A DNA stretch of 64,000 nucleotides from JBDHWG01 sp046328525 (GCA_046328525.1 JAXLWK010000003.1:310001-374000); one strand, 5' to 3'; counted from the stretch's first letter, positions 1 to 8,916 are shown. The notes: a model not told the origin generated them from the letters alone. Numbers and translations are program-made.

Positions 1-661
1 GCATGGCCGCGCCGGAAGCGCCTCGCCCCTGGGCGTAGGTCTCCACGTCGCGGGCCGTGACCCGCCCGTCGCGCCCGCTGCCAGGGACCTGCGTCGGGTC
101 CACGCCCAGCTCCCGCGCCAACATCTGCACGCGCGGTGAGAGGAAGCCCGACAGGGAGCGCGGCGCGGAGGCATCGAGGATGGGCGCGGGGGCGGCGGCA
201 GGTTGGGCCGGCGCCGGGTGTTCCTGCGCCTGCGCGGCGCGCAGCACATCCTCCTTCGTCACCTGGCCGCCGACGCCGCTGCCGCGCAGAGAGGCCGGGT
301 CAATGCCGTGTTCCTGCGCCACACGTACTGCCAGCGGCGAGGGGGGGCGGGCAGCGCTTGGGGGGGACGGGGGGGGTATGGGCGGGGCGGGCGTCCCCGG
401 CGGGGGGGCCGCCTCGGTGGCGGCGACGGTCTCGATAAGCGCGATCGTCGTGTCAACCTTGACCGTTGCGCCTTCTGGGACAAGGATGCGCGTGAGGGTG
501 CCGCCGGCGGGCGCAGTCACCTCACTCGTGATCTTGTCGGTGGTGACTTCGAGCAGCGGCTCGTAGGCCCTGACACTATCGCCGGGCTGTTTCAGCCAGC
601 GGGTGATGGTCCCCTCGTGGATGCTCTCGCCGAGCTGGGGCATCTTGATTTCGGTCGCCAC
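1..661 (-). CDS. Dihydrolipoamide acyltransferase (E2) of a 2-oxoacid dehydrogenase complex, N-terminal part
   Basis: The reading frame opens at a GTG at 659-661 and runs off the left edge, so only the N-terminal ~220 residues are visible. Residues 1-80 are a lipoyl domain with the lipoylated lysine in the TTDKITSEV motif (about K43). A Pro/Ala-rich linker follows, then a peripheral subunit-binding domain (about residues 109-142, starting SPLAVRVAQEHGID), a second linker and a second subunit-binding domain (about 170-205, LSPRVQMLARELGVDP). The acyltransferase core lies outside the window. E2 proteins carry acyl groups between E1 and E3 of pyruvate, 2-oxoglutarate or branched-chain complexes; which one cannot be told here. 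It lies 31 bp after the peroxiredoxin gene, probably in the sod transcript. Two binding domains in one chain is less usual than one. Confidence 0.9.
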   Translation of the reverse strand, partial: MATEIKMPQLGESIHEGTITRWLKQPGDSVRAYEPLLEVTTDKITSEVTAPAGGTLTRILVPEGATVKVDTTIALIETVAATEAAPPPGTPAPPIPPPSPPSAARPPSPLAVRVAQEHGIDPASLRGSGVGGQVTKEDVLRAAQAQEHPAPAQPAAAPAPILDASAPRSLSGFLSPRVQMLARELGVDPTQVPGSGRDGRVTARDVETYAQGRGASGAAM

Positions 662-692
662 GGCATCCCCCTACCAGCGTGTCCGCCGCTCG

Positions 693-1157
693 CTACGCGC
701 CTGTCGCCGCGAGGCTTTCGATCAGGTCGTTCGTCGGCGGAACCGCGCCGAGCGAGTTGGCCTGAATGTAGGCGATGTGTCCCGTCGCGTCAATGACGAA
801 CGTCACGCGGTTGGCGCGCCCACGCTCAGTGTCGAAGACGCCGTAGAGCTGGGCGACAGCGCCCTGAGGGAAGTAGTCGGCGAGGAGCGGATAGGTGATG
901 CCCTGCTGTGCCGCGTAGGCTTTGTGCGCCCAGGCGCTATCCGTGCTGATGCCGAAGACGCGGGCATTCAGGTCGTTGAACTGCGCCAACTCACGCATGA
1001 CACAGGCGTGCTGCTGGGTGCAGGTCGGGCTGAAGTCGTGCGGGTAGAAAGCCAGGACGACCGGCTGGCCGCGAAGCTGGCTGAGCGTGTATTTGACGCC
1101 GTCGTGGCCGGCAAGGGTGAAGTCTGGCGCGAGATCGCCCACCGTCAGCGTGGTCAC
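693..1157 (-). CDS. Peroxiredoxin, BCP/PrxQ-like
   Basis: 154 residues of the AhpC/TSA thioredoxin fold. It reduces hydrogen peroxide or organic peroxides with electrons from thioredoxin-like donors. The peroxidatic cysteine is C46 in the DFSPTCTQQHAC motif. A second cysteine at C52 could be resolving, although the usual BCP spacing is four residues between the two and here it is five. The start is a GTG at 1157 preceded by GGAGG about 9 nt upstream. It lies between sod and the E2 gene on the same strand, so it fits an oxidative-stress cluster. A perfect 9-bp hairpin in the sod-prx gap may reduce read-through. Confidence 0.92.
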   Translation of the reverse strand: MTTLTVGDLAPDFTLAGHDGVKYTLSQLRGQPVVLAFYPHDFSPTCTQQHACVMRELAQFNDLNARVFGISTDSAWAHKAYAAQQGITYPLLADYFPQGAVAQLYGVFDTERGRANRVTFVIDATGHIAYIQANSLGAVPPTNDLIESLAATGA

Positions 1158-1184
1158 GGGGATAAACCTCCGGTGAAATCAAGA

Positions 1185-1208
1185 TGGCCGACAGGAGAGT
1201 GTCGGCCA
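1185..1208 (-). terminator. Hairpin between sod and peroxiredoxin
   Basis: TGGCCGACA and TGTCGGCCA form a perfect 9-bp stem with a 6-nt loop just after the superoxide dismutase gene. Only a short T-rich stretch follows, so it may be an attenuator or RNA-stabilising hairpin instead of a full terminator. Confidence 0.5.
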
Positions 1209-1270
1209 CAGTCCATAACTCGTGAAAACGTCGTAGCGACTTGCGTCGCTTACCCGGGTCACCAGAGCGA

Positions 1271-1873
<603 letters not shown>

Positions 1874-1911
1874 GGCTACTATCCTTTCGTACAATGGGGT
1901 GTCTCGCACAT

Positions 1912-1922
1912 CTAGATTCTAG
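1912..1922. promoter_or_regulatory. Palindrome over the sod -10 box
   Basis: CTAGA-T-TCTAG is an 11-bp perfect palindrome that covers the -10 hexamer of the sod promoter. Its position would suit a repressor operator; the cognate regulator is unknown, with the divergent SufR-like protein an obvious candidate. Confidence 0.4.
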
Positions 1923-1944
1923 TCGGCGCGTCCCTCTGCGTCAA
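1916..1944 (-). promoter_or_regulatory. Promoter of sodA
   Basis: On the minus strand TTGACG (1944-1939), 17 bp, then TAGAAT (1921-1916). The downstream leader of about 35 nt carries the sod ribosome binding site. Confidence 0.75.
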
Positions 1945-1961
1945 ACAAACATGCGGGCGCA

Positions 1962-1990
1962 TTGACGATTACGATGATATGGACTATAAT
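1962..1990 (+). promoter_or_regulatory. Promoter of the SufR-like regulator
   Basis: TTGACG (1962-1967), 17 bp, then a perfect TATAAT (1985-1990). Its -35 box lies only 17 bp from the -35 box of the divergent sod promoter, so a protein bound between them could affect both. Confidence 0.8.
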
Positions 1991-2015
1991 AATTCTGAGC
2001 GAAAGGTGCGCAGCC

Positions 2016-2654
2016 GTGCAAGAAACCCGTCAGAACATCGTCGAAATACTGAAGGCTCGCGGCCGGGCCACGGTCGAGGAACTGGCGGACGCGCTGGGCC
2101 TGACACCGATGACCGTCCGCCACCATCTGAGCATCCTGGAGGAGCGGAAGCTCGTCGCGACGGATGTCCAGCGTGGCCGCGTCGGGCGGCCGCACTACGT
2201 CTACTACCTGACTCCCGCCGCCGACGAGCTATTTCCCAAGGCGTACCATATCTTGGCCGAGCGTGTCCTCGCCAAGATCAAGGAGCTGTACGGCGCTCAG
2301 GAAGCGCGCGTTATCCTCCAGGACATCGCGGGGGACCTGGCCGAGCCGCATCTTGAGGAGCTGGCCGACAAGTCGCTGGCCGAGCGGCTGCTGCACATTG
2401 AAGAGATCATGGCGGCCGAAGGCTTTCGCGTGCGGGTCACCGGCGACAGTGAGATGCCGGGCGTCGAAGTGTGCAACTGCGCCTACCGCCATGTGGCCGC
2501 CCACCACCCGGAGGTGTGCGAGCTAGATCGGACGCTGCTGGAGACGGTGCTCGGACGCGACCTGGAGCGGGTGAAGCACGCCCCGGCCGGCGACGACTGC
2601 TGCCGCTACAGGATGGCGAAAGAGGAGCCGGCGCTCCCGACTGTGGCCGACTAA
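2016..2654 (+). CDS. sufR: SufR-like Fe-S sensing transcriptional regulator
   Basis: 212 residues. The N-terminal third is a winged helix-turn-helix (TVEELADALGLTPMTVRHHL). The C-terminal part holds a cysteine set (C153, C155, C168, C195, C196 from the chosen start) in the arrangement of SufR proteins, which bind a [4Fe-4S] cluster and repress suf genes. I chose the GTG at 2016 because GAAAGG lies 8 nt upstream and because longer in-frame starts would fall inside the promoter. It is monocistronic, ends in a strong terminator hairpin, and is divergent from sod. The suf operon itself lies about 5-12 kb away. The SufR assignment rests on cysteine pattern and context; a different Fe-S regulator of the same fold is possible. 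Confidence 0.82.
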   Translation: MQETRQNIVEILKARGRATVEELADALGLTPMTVRHHLSILEERKLVATDVQRGRVGRPHYVYYLTPAADELFPKAYHILAERVLAKIKELYGAQEARVILQDIAGDLAEPHLEELADKSLAERLLHIEEIMAAEGFRVRVTGDSEMPGVEVCNCAYRHVAAHHPEVCELDRTLLETVLGRDLERVKHAPAGDDCCRYRMAKEEPALPTVAD

Positions 2655-2706
2655 AGTCGGCGCTACACGATTGTAGATGTAGCGCCGACTTTAGTCGGCT
2701 CTTTTG
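2646..2706 (+). terminator. Strong intrinsic terminator after sufR
   Basis: Two 22-bp arms (2646-2667 and 2678-2699) form a perfect stem with a 10-nt loop followed by TCTTTT. The left arm includes the sufR stop codon. It sits between convergent genes and could serve both. Confidence 0.88.
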
Positions 2707-2739
2707 TGCCGCCGCCGGATCACGGCGGCGTTCCCCACC

Positions 2740-3141
2740 CTACACGTCCCGAATCATGTGATAGAGCAGGTCCGACGACGAGATGACGGCCACCGGCCGC
2801 TGCTTCCCATTCTCGTTGAGCACGACGATGATGCGGTGGACATGATTGTCTAGCAGCATGTGCGCGACGTCGAAAAGCATGGCGTCGGTCTTGACGGTCA
2901 AGACGCCCTGGGTCATGTTGTCGCCGGCGCGTTGCGTCGTCCAGTCATCGTGTTCCAGATGCGCGCGCAGCAGGTCCGTGCGGGTGATAATGCCTTTCAG
3001 GTAGCCGTCCTTGTCAACGACCGCCAGTGCTCCGACTTCTTCTGCCGTCATGCGCTGCGCGACGGACAACAGCTGCGTGTCCTCATCGCAGGTGCTGATA
3101 CCGTATCGCTTGGCCTGTAAGACGGTGCGTCCCTTCTTCAT
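2740..3141 (-). CDS. Two-CBS-domain protein
   Basis: 133 residues made almost entirely of a CBS pair. The first repeat contains EEVGALAVVDKDGYLKGIIT, the second a matching stretch ending in VAVISSSDLLYHMI. Such stand-alone Bateman modules bind adenine nucleotides or S-adenosylmethionine and signal energy state to partners; no ligand can be named here. The start ATG at 3141 (MKKGRTVLQAKRYG) has AGGAGG upstream at slightly long spacing. A longer in-frame extension would run back into the CBM9 gene and is low-complexity, so I rejected it. Confidence 0.85.
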   Translation of the reverse strand: MKKGRTVLQAKRYGISTCDEDTQLLSVAQRMTAEEVGALAVVDKDGYLKGIITRTDLLRAHLEHDDWTTQRAGDNMTQGVLTVKTDAMLFDVAHMLLDNHVHRIIVVLNENGKQRPVAVISSSDLLYHMIRDV

Positions 3142-3181
3142 GGCTTGTCTACCGCCTCCTAAGCGAATTGCGTCGAGTTGA

Positions 3182-4375
3182 TCATGATTTGTCGCCCACG
3201 AGTTGTAGTGTTCCCCAACTGGTCGGGTCGTTGAGTTGGCGCACAGGCGACGTGGAGACGATGGATTTGATCTGGAGCGTGCCGGGCGTGTCGTTGTCGG
3301 CAATATTGACGGCGAACCCGTAAACAGCGCCCGGCTTGGGTACGGTTTGCAGGAACGTCCAGGGTATGGCGGCGCCGAGCATGTAGCCGTCGCCGGTCTT
3401 TGCCGCCGTCATCGCCGGCGTACCCGGCCCCGGCGCGCCGCGATACACCCACCACTCCCAGCGCGGGCTGGCGGAGTTCAGGTTGCCGGGGGAAAACCCG
3501 ATCTGCCAGTCGTCGCTGTTGTACACCCGACTCGTGAAATCCCCTGCCAGGTCGGCGTCGAATTGCATCTCGACGCTGTCGCCCTGGTAGAGCAGCAGCC
3601 CGGCCCCTTCCTGAACGAAGACGTCGTCCGTCACCTGCACCAGCAGGTAGAGATTTGCGTCATCCCAACCCGCCCAGAGCTGACCGCTCACATCCTCGGT
3701 GCCGCGCCAGTCGCCCGCGCCAAACACGGGATACGCGACCGGCGCCGGCTCGATACGCGCGTTCCGGAAACGTTGCAGCAGCGCGTCCGGCGTGCTGAGA
3801 CCGCCTGCCCCCAGGCGGCCGGCGTGGATCAGTGGCCCGTTGGGCCGCATGAGCTGCGGCGTCGGGTAGGGTGTCGCCGACGGACGCGGCGTCTCGCTCG
3901 GCCCCGCCCGCGCCGCCGCAGGTGTTGGGGTGGCAGCGCGGGCAGTCGTTTCGGAGAGCAGGACGCTCTGCTCCGCCGCACCCTCCGTCGTCTGGCCGCG
4001 CTGCTCGCGGCCGGGCACCGGCGGCAGGCCGGCCGTCGGCTCGGGCGCGGCGGCGGTGGCCGTCGCCTTCGGCGGGGCCAGCACCGGCAGGGTCGGTTGG
4101 ACAATGGGTTCGGCGGCCGGGCCGGCTGCGGCAGGTGGCCTGCTTGCGCCGCTCCAGATGCTCCAGCCGCTATACGCGAGCCCGGCGAGGAAAATGATGA
4201 GCAGGGCTGCAATGAGCAGCGTCGCGACGGGAGACATTCCGCGCCGCCCAAGCACTCGAATCTCCTCGGACGCCTGACGGTCCGGCAATCGCCCGCTCGC
4301 CTCGTGTCTCAGGAACGAGGGAACAAGGCTAGGCTCGTCGTCGCGTCGCTCGCTCGGCGGCTTATCCGCCACCAC
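3182..4375 (-). CDS. Membrane-anchored protein with CBM9/DOMON-like sugar-binding domain
   Basis: 397 residues. There is a basic cytoplasmic segment (1-49), one membrane helix (about 50-70, MSPVATLLIAALLIIFLAGL), a Pro/Ala/Thr-rich linker (about 75-185) and an extracellular beta-sandwich (about 205-395). That domain resembles family 9 carbohydrate-binding modules (WAGWDDANLYLLVQVTDDVF; GDSVEMQFDADLAGDF). No catalytic domain is present, so it probably binds sugars or another envelope ligand. The GTG start overlaps the last codons of fumC by 14 nt, which suggests translational coupling. Function beyond ligand binding is not known. Confidence 0.75.
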   Translation of the reverse strand: MVADKPPSERRDDEPSLVPSFLRHEASGRLPDRQASEEIRVLGRRGMSPVATLLIAALLIIFLAGLAYSGWSIWSGASRPPAAAGPAAEPIVQPTLPVLAPPKATATAAAPEPTAGLPPVPGREQRGQTTEGAAEQSVLLSETTARAATPTPAAARAGPSETPRPSATPYPTPQLMRPNGPLIHAGRLGAGGLSTPDALLQRFRNARIEPAPVAYPVFGAGDWRGTEDVSGQLWAGWDDANLYLLVQVTDDVFVQEGAGLLLYQGDSVEMQFDADLAGDFTSRVYNSDDWQIGFSPGNLNSASPRWEWWVYRGAPGPGTPAMTAAKTGDGYMLGAAIPWTFLQTVPKPGAVYGFAVNIADNDTPGTLQIKSIVSTSPVRQLNDPTSWGTLQLVGDKS

Positions 4376-5783
4376 CGCCGCCCTTGATACCGCCCTCGGT
4401 CAGATCGGCCGGATCGAGCAGCCTGTCCAATTCCTCCGCCGAAAGACCGCTCATCTCCTGCGCCACGTCCTTGACGCGGCGATTCTCGGCGTAGGCGCGC
4501 TTGGCGATCTTGGCGGCCATGTCGTAGCCAATGATCGGGTTGAGCGCCGTCACCATGATGGGGTTCTTCTCGACCAAGTCGGCGATTAGCGCCGTGTTGA
4601 CGGTAAAGCCGGCAATTGCCTTGTCGGCGAGGACGCGGGAGACGCTCGCCAGCAGCTCGATGGACTGGAGCAGGTTGTAGGCGATGACGGGCAGCATGAC
4701 GTTCAGCTCGAAGTTGCCGAGCTGCGCGCTGACCGTAATCGTTGCGTCATTGCCGATGACCTGGGCACAGACCATCATCGTCGCTTCGGGGATGACCGGG
4801 TTGATCTTGCCGGGCATGATAGACGACCCCGGCTGGAGCGCGGGCAGCACGATCTCGCCCAGGCCGGCCTGTGGTCCGCTGTTCATCCAGCGCAGATCGT
4901 TGGCGATCTTGGTCAGGCCGGCGGCATACGCCTTGAGCTGACCGCTCACGGCGACGGCGGTATCCTGTGCGGCCTGCGCCTCGAAGTGGTTGTCTGCCTC
5001 GACGAATGGCAGCCCCGTCACCTGCGCGAGTTTCGCCGCGATCCGCCCGCCGAACTCCGGATGGGCATTGATGCCCGTTCCGACGGCCGTGCCGCCCAGG
5101 GCGAGCCGACCGAGCTGCGGGTCCATCGCCTGGAGGCGCTGGCGGGCGTGGGCGATCTGGGTCGCCCAGCCGCTGATTTCCTGGCTCAGGCGCACGGGCA
5201 TCGCGTCCATCAGGTGCGTGCGGCCGGTCTTCACGATGTCGTGGGTCTCCGCTGCGCGCCGCTCCAGCGTCTCCTGGAGGTGGGCCATCGCTGGCAGGAG
5301 CGCCTCGTGAATCTCCAGCAGCGCGGCGACGTGGATGACGGCCGGGATGACGTCGTTGCTGCTCTGTCCCATGTTCACGTCGTCGTTGGGGTGGACGCGC
5401 ACGCTGCCATCGCCCATCGAGCGCGTCCGGCTGGCGATGACTTCGTTGGCGTTCATGTTCGTCGAAGTCCCGGAGCCGGTCTGGAACACGTCAATGGGGA
5501 ATTCCGCATCCCACTGGCCGTCGGCAACTTCCTGCGCGGCGGCTTCGATAAGGCGGGCCTTGTCAGAGGGGAGCAGCCCCAGCTCTTCGTTGACCTGCGC
5601 GGCGGCCAGCTTAATCAGGCCGAGGGCGCGCAGGAACGAGCGCTGGAATCGCAGGTCGCTGATGGGGAAGTTCTCGATGGCGCGAGCCGTCGAGGCGCCG
5701 TACAGAGCGTTTGACGGTACACGCATCTCGCCCATGCTATCGCGCTCGGTGCGATAGCCCTGCTGGTCTATTGAGGCGGTCAT
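4362..5783 (-). CDS. fumC: Fumarate hydratase, class II
   Basis: 473 residues, normal for FumC. It interconverts fumarate and malate in the citric acid cycle. The fumarase/aspartase signature GSSIMPGKINP is intact, as are the GSGTSTNMNANEV substrate loop and the TGRTHLMDA segment. The ATG at 5783 (MTASIDQQGYRTERD) has AAAGGAG 9 nt upstream. The C-terminus ends in an unusual poly-Gly tail. A weak promoter is visible upstream (5841-5870). The CBM9-like gene overlaps its end. Confidence 0.97.
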   Translation of the reverse strand: MTASIDQQGYRTERDSMGEMRVPSNALYGASTARAIENFPISDLRFQRSFLRALGLIKLAAAQVNEELGLLPSDKARLIEAAAQEVADGQWDAEFPIDVFQTGSGTSTNMNANEVIASRTRSMGDGSVRVHPNDDVNMGQSSNDVIPAVIHVAALLEIHEALLPAMAHLQETLERRAAETHDIVKTGRTHLMDAMPVRLSQEISGWATQIAHARQRLQAMDPQLGRLALGGTAVGTGINAHPEFGGRIAAKLAQVTGLPFVEADNHFEAQAAQDTAVAVSGQLKAYAAGLTKIANDLRWMNSGPQAGLGEIVLPALQPGSSIMPGKINPVIPEATMMVCAQVIGNDATITVSAQLGNFELNVMLPVIAYNLLQSIELLASVSRVLADKAIAGFTVNTALIADLVEKNPIMVTALNPIIGYDMAAKIAKRAYAENRRVKDVAQEMSGLSAEELDRLLDPADLTEGGIKGGGGGG

Positions 5784-5840
5784 GATGCGCTCCTTTGCAT
5801 TGGAGTGGTGGGTGGAATGACGAATTCGAGGATTGTTCCT

Positions 5841-5870
5841 ATTGTACACCCACCCACCAGGGCTGTCCAG
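5841..5870 (-). promoter_or_regulatory. Possible fumC promoter
   Basis: CTGGAC (5870-5865), 18 bp, TACAAT (5846-5841) on the minus strand, between the PIG-L gene and fumC. The match is moderate. Confidence 0.45.
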
Positions 5871-5890
5871 ATGCGGAGCGGCGGTGTCGG

Positions 5891-6601
5891 CTAGAGCTTC
5901 AGCAGGCGGAAGCCTTCGCGGTAGACGGGCGCGTCTTCGGCACTCTCTGCCGCGCGCATGCGCTCGCGCATTCGCTGGGCCAGGCCGTCCATGTCCTTGA
6001 TCTGCGACTTGTGCTCGCGCAGCGACGCGATCTTGCGCTCGAACGTGTCCGTGACATCCACCCAGGTATCGGGGGCCAGCGTCCCGCTCAGGTACACCTG
6101 CTTGACGTAGACCGGCTCCAGGCCGTCGCCGAGGGACTCCGGGAAGTAGTTGTGGTTGCGAGCGGCCGGGAAGATGGCGTCCAGCGTCGCCAGGCCGACG
6201 GCGCGGTGGTCCGGGTGATTGATGGTGTTGAACGACGTGATGAGGGTCTGGGGATCGCCTGTAACGACGATATCGGGGCGGTATTGGCGGATGACCTTGA
6301 CCAGCTCGCGCCGCAGCGCCAGGTCGGGGACGATTTCGCCATCCGTGTGGCCGAGGAACACGACGTGGCGCACGCCTAGAACGGCGGCCGCCGCCTGCTG
6401 CTCCTGGACGCGCATGGCGACCAGCTCGTCTTTGCCGATGGTCGTGTCGTCGGTGCCTTTCGAGCCGTCGGTGACAATGACATATGTGACTTCGATGCCC
6501 GCATCCGTCCAGTGGGCAATCGTGCCGCCGGCGCTGAATTCGGGGTCGTCGGGGTGTGCCACAATCACCAGAGCGCGCTCGGGCTTGAATTCTTCACTCA
6601 T
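5891..6601 (-). CDS. PIG-L / LmbE family N-acetylglucosaminyl deacetylase
   Basis: 236 residues. The zinc-binding signature AHPDDPEF is near the N-terminus, followed by SAGGT, and the later NHPDHRAVG motif supplies the third ligand. The family de-N-acetylates N-acetylglucosaminyl conjugates, for example in bacillithiol or mycothiol synthesis (BshB, MshB) or antibiotic maturation. No other low-molecular-weight thiol gene is adjacent, so the substrate is open. The ATG at 6601 follows AGGAAAA and lies 9 bp after the Rieske gene. Confidence 0.88.
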   Translation of the reverse strand: MSEEFKPERALVIVAHPDDPEFSAGGTIAHWTDAGIEVTYVIVTDGSKGTDDTTIGKDELVAMRVQEQQAAAAVLGVRHVVFLGHTDGEIVPDLALRRELVKVIRQYRPDIVVTGDPQTLITSFNTINHPDHRAVGLATLDAIFPAARNHNYFPESLGDGLEPVYVKQVYLSGTLAPDTWVDVTDTFERKIASLREHKSQIKDMDGLAQRMRERMRAAESAEDAPVYREGFRLLKL

Positions 6602-6610
6602 GATGTTTTC

Positions 6611-6946
6611 CTACCGTCGAACAAGCTGATGAGGAGTTGGATTGACATAGATCACGTCGTCTTCGACGCGCACTGCGTAGGTATGAATGGGCAGGATGGC
6701 GGGCAGCGTCAGGACCGCGCCGCTGCGGACGCTGAAGCGCGCGCCGTGGCGGGGACACTCGATCTCGTCGCCCTCCAGCTCGCCCTGGTCCAGCGGGCCG
6801 CCGTCGTGGGTGCACACGTCGTCAATGGCGAAGAAGCCTTCGTTCTCGACGTGGCAGATGGCGATGGGGAACCCGGCCAGCTCGAAGTAGCGCGCCTGGC
6901 CGGGCGGAACGTCCGACACCTTCGCAACTGCAACAAAATCACTCAT
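6611..6946 (-). CDS. Rieske [2Fe-2S] ferredoxin
   Basis: 111 residues with the two cluster-binding boxes CTHDGGPL and CPRHGARF, so it is a soluble NirD/bphF-type Rieske ferredoxin with no membrane helix. It probably transfers electrons to an oxygenase or to Fe-S biogenesis. I chose the ATG at 6946 (MSDFVAVAKVSD), which gives the family length; the longer frame is unsupported. It follows sufB, separated by a 15-bp stem-loop, and resembles arrangements in which a Rieske protein ends an suf operon. Confidence 0.92.
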   Translation of the reverse strand: MSDFVAVAKVSDVPPGQARYFELAGFPIAICHVENEGFFAIDDVCTHDGGPLDQGELEGDEIECPRHGARFSVRSGAVLTLPAILPIHTYAVRVEDDVIYVNPTPHQLVRR

Positions 6947-6977
6947 TGGGCCTCCAGGACTACTGTCATACAACGGG

Positions 6978-7015
6978 AATAGAGGGAAGGGGGCACACTG
7001 CCCCTTCCCTCTATT
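6978..7015 (-). terminator. Perfect 15-bp hairpin after sufB
   Basis: AATAGAGGGAAGGGG and its exact complement flank an 8-nt loop between sufB and the Rieske gene. No T-run follows, so partial termination, RNA processing or stabilisation of the suf mRNA are alternatives. Confidence 0.55.
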
Positions 7016-7037
7016 GGGAGCGTTAGTTGACTCGGCG

Positions 7038-8438
7038 TTAGCCGACAGAGCCTTCCATCTCAAGCTGGATCAGGCGGTTCAGCTCGACGGCGTACTCCAT
7101 GGGGAGCTCCTTGGTGAACGGCTCCATGAAGCCGAGGACGATGGTGGACATCGCCTCGTTCTCGCTGAGACCGCGGCTCTGCAGATAGAAGAGCTGGTCC
7201 TCGCCGATCTTGCCCACCGTGGCCTCGTGGGACATCGTCGTCTTCTCCTCCTCGATCTCGATGTACGGGATCGTGTCGGAGCGGCTCATCGGGTCGAGGA
7301 TGAGCGCATCGCAGCGCACGTTGAGCTTGCTATGCTCGGCGCCCTTCGCCACGCGGGCCAGGCCGCGGTATGTCGTGCGGCCGCCGCCCTTGCTGATAGA
7401 CTTGCTCAGGATGGTGGACGTCGTCTCGGGCGCGACGTGGACCATCTTGGCCCCGGCGTCCTGGTGCTGGCCGTGGCCGGCGTAGGCGACCGACAGGGTC
7501 TCGCCCTTGGCCTTGCGGCCCATCAGGTAGATAGCGGGGTACTTCATCGTCAGACGGCTGCCGATGTTGCCGTCAATCCACTCGACGGTTCCCTCTTCGT
7601 AGGCGACTGCGCGCTTGGTGACGAGGTTGTAGATGTTGTTGGCCCAGTTCTGGATCGTCGTGTAGCGGCAGCGGCCACCGGGCTTGACGATGATCTCGAC
7701 GACGGCCGAGTGCAGCGAGTTGGAGCTATACACCGGCGCGGTGCAGCCCTCGATGTAGTGCACCGACGCGCCCTCGTCCACGATGATGAGCGTGCGCTCG
7801 AACTGGCCCATGTTCTGGGCGTTGATACGGAAGTACGCCTGGAGCGGCAGGTCCACATGAACGCCCGGCGGCACGTAGATGAAGGAGCCGCCCGACCAGA
7901 CCGCCGTGTTTAGCGCGGCGAACTTGTTGTCGTTGGCCGGGATCACCGTGCTAAAGTACTGCTTGACAAGGTCAGGGTACTGCTGCACGGCGGTGTCGGT
8001 GTCCACGAAGACGACGCCGAGCTTCTGCCACTTTTCCTGGAGGCTGTGGTAGACAACCTCGGACTCGTACTGCGCGCCGACGCCGCCGAGGAACTTGCGC
8101 TCCGCCTCCGGGATGCCGAGCTTCTCGTAGGTGCGGCGGATCGTGTCCGGCACGTCATCCCAACTCGTGGCCTTCTCTTCGCCGGGGCGAACGTAGTAGT
8201 AGATATCGTCAAAGTTGAGTTGGCCGAGGTCGCCGCCCCACACGGGCATGGGGCGCTTGTCGAAGTGCTCCAGGGCCTTGAGGCGCTTCTTGAGCATCCA
8301 CTCCGGCTCGCCCTTCATCGCCGACAGCTCTTCGACAACGCTCTTGCTCAGGCCCTTGCCCGACTTGAAACTGTAGATTTCGGGGTCTTTGAAGTCGTAC
8401 TTGGAGTAATCCAGATCCAGGTCAACCGTCGAAGCCAT
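7038..8438 (-). CDS. sufB: Fe-S cluster assembly scaffold SufB
   Basis: 466 residues, full length. SufB forms the SufBC2D scaffold on which Fe-S clusters are built. The beta-helix core and the family sequences YIEGCTAPVYSSNSLH and SRSDTIPYIEIEEEKT are present. It is the last suf gene of the operon and follows sufU1 after a 70-bp gap. Start ATG at 8438 with AGGAGG upstream. Confidence 0.97.
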   Translation of the reverse strand: MASTVDLDLDYSKYDFKDPEIYSFKSGKGLSKSVVEELSAMKGEPEWMLKKRLKALEHFDKRPMPVWGGDLGQLNFDDIYYYVRPGEEKATSWDDVPDTIRRTYEKLGIPEAERKFLGGVGAQYESEVVYHSLQEKWQKLGVVFVDTDTAVQQYPDLVKQYFSTVIPANDNKFAALNTAVWSGGSFIYVPPGVHVDLPLQAYFRINAQNMGQFERTLIIVDEGASVHYIEGCTAPVYSSNSLHSAVVEIIVKPGGRCRYTTIQNWANNIYNLVTKRAVAYEEGTVEWIDGNIGSRLTMKYPAIYLMGRKAKGETLSVAYAGHGQHQDAGAKMVHVAPETTSTILSKSISKGGGRTTYRGLARVAKGAEHSKLNVRCDALILDPMSRSDTIPYIEIEEEKTTMSHEATVGKIGEDQLFYLQSRGLSENEAMSTIVLGFMEPFTKELPMEYAVELNRLIQLEMEGSVG

Positions 8439-8508
8439 TCATCCTCCTCATTACATCACCTACGCTGTAAGCGCAAGCCTTAGACTCACCACAGGCGCTA
8501 CCCCTTAC

Positions 8509-8913
8509 CTACTCCTCGTCCTCGTCAATGTCGAGCTGCGGGACGCCGTAGACGCCGGCCTTGACCGCCTTGAGCGAGAGAAGGGCGCATTTGAGGCGCG
8601 TCGGGCTGATAGGGATGCCCAGCAGGTCCAGCACGTCTTGCTTTTGGAGCGCCTTGACCTCGTCCACCGTCTTTCCGACAAGCTCCTCGCTCAGCATCGA
8701 GGCGGCCGCCTGGCTAATAGCGCAGCCGTGGCCGTGGAAACGCACGGCCTTGACCCTGTCGTCCACGATGCGCAGCTCGAACGTCAGGCGGTCGCCGCAC
8801 AGCGGGTTGTACTCTTCACGCCGGATCGTGACCGGCTCATCCAGTTGCCCGTGATTGCGCGGGTTCTGGTAGTGGTCCAGGATGTTCTCCTGGTACATAC
8901 CCAACGGGTCCAC
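8509..8913 (-). CDS. sufU: SufU-type zinc/Fe-S sulfur acceptor protein (copy 1)
   Basis: 134 residues. SufU accepts persulfide sulfur from SufS through a zinc site. The ligands are C39 and D41 (NPLCGDR), C64 (GHGCAISQ) and C109 (RLKCALLS). It lies directly after sufS (3-bp gap), the usual partner position, so this copy is the likeliest dedicated SufS acceptor. A second homologue precedes sufS. Confidence 0.93.
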   Translation of the reverse strand: MDPLGMYQENILDHYQNPRNHGQLDEPVTIRREEYNPLCGDRLTFELRIVDDRVKAVRFHGHGCAISQAAASMLSEELVGKTVDEVKALQKQDVLDLLGIPISPTRLKCALLSLKAVKAGVYGVPQLDIDEDEE

Positions 8914-8916
8914 AGC

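Noticed and set aside
57..796. Plus-strand frames at the left end
   Set aside because: They are Arg/Gly/Pro-rich shadows of the E2 gene, whose minus-strand frame has clear lipoyl and binding domains.
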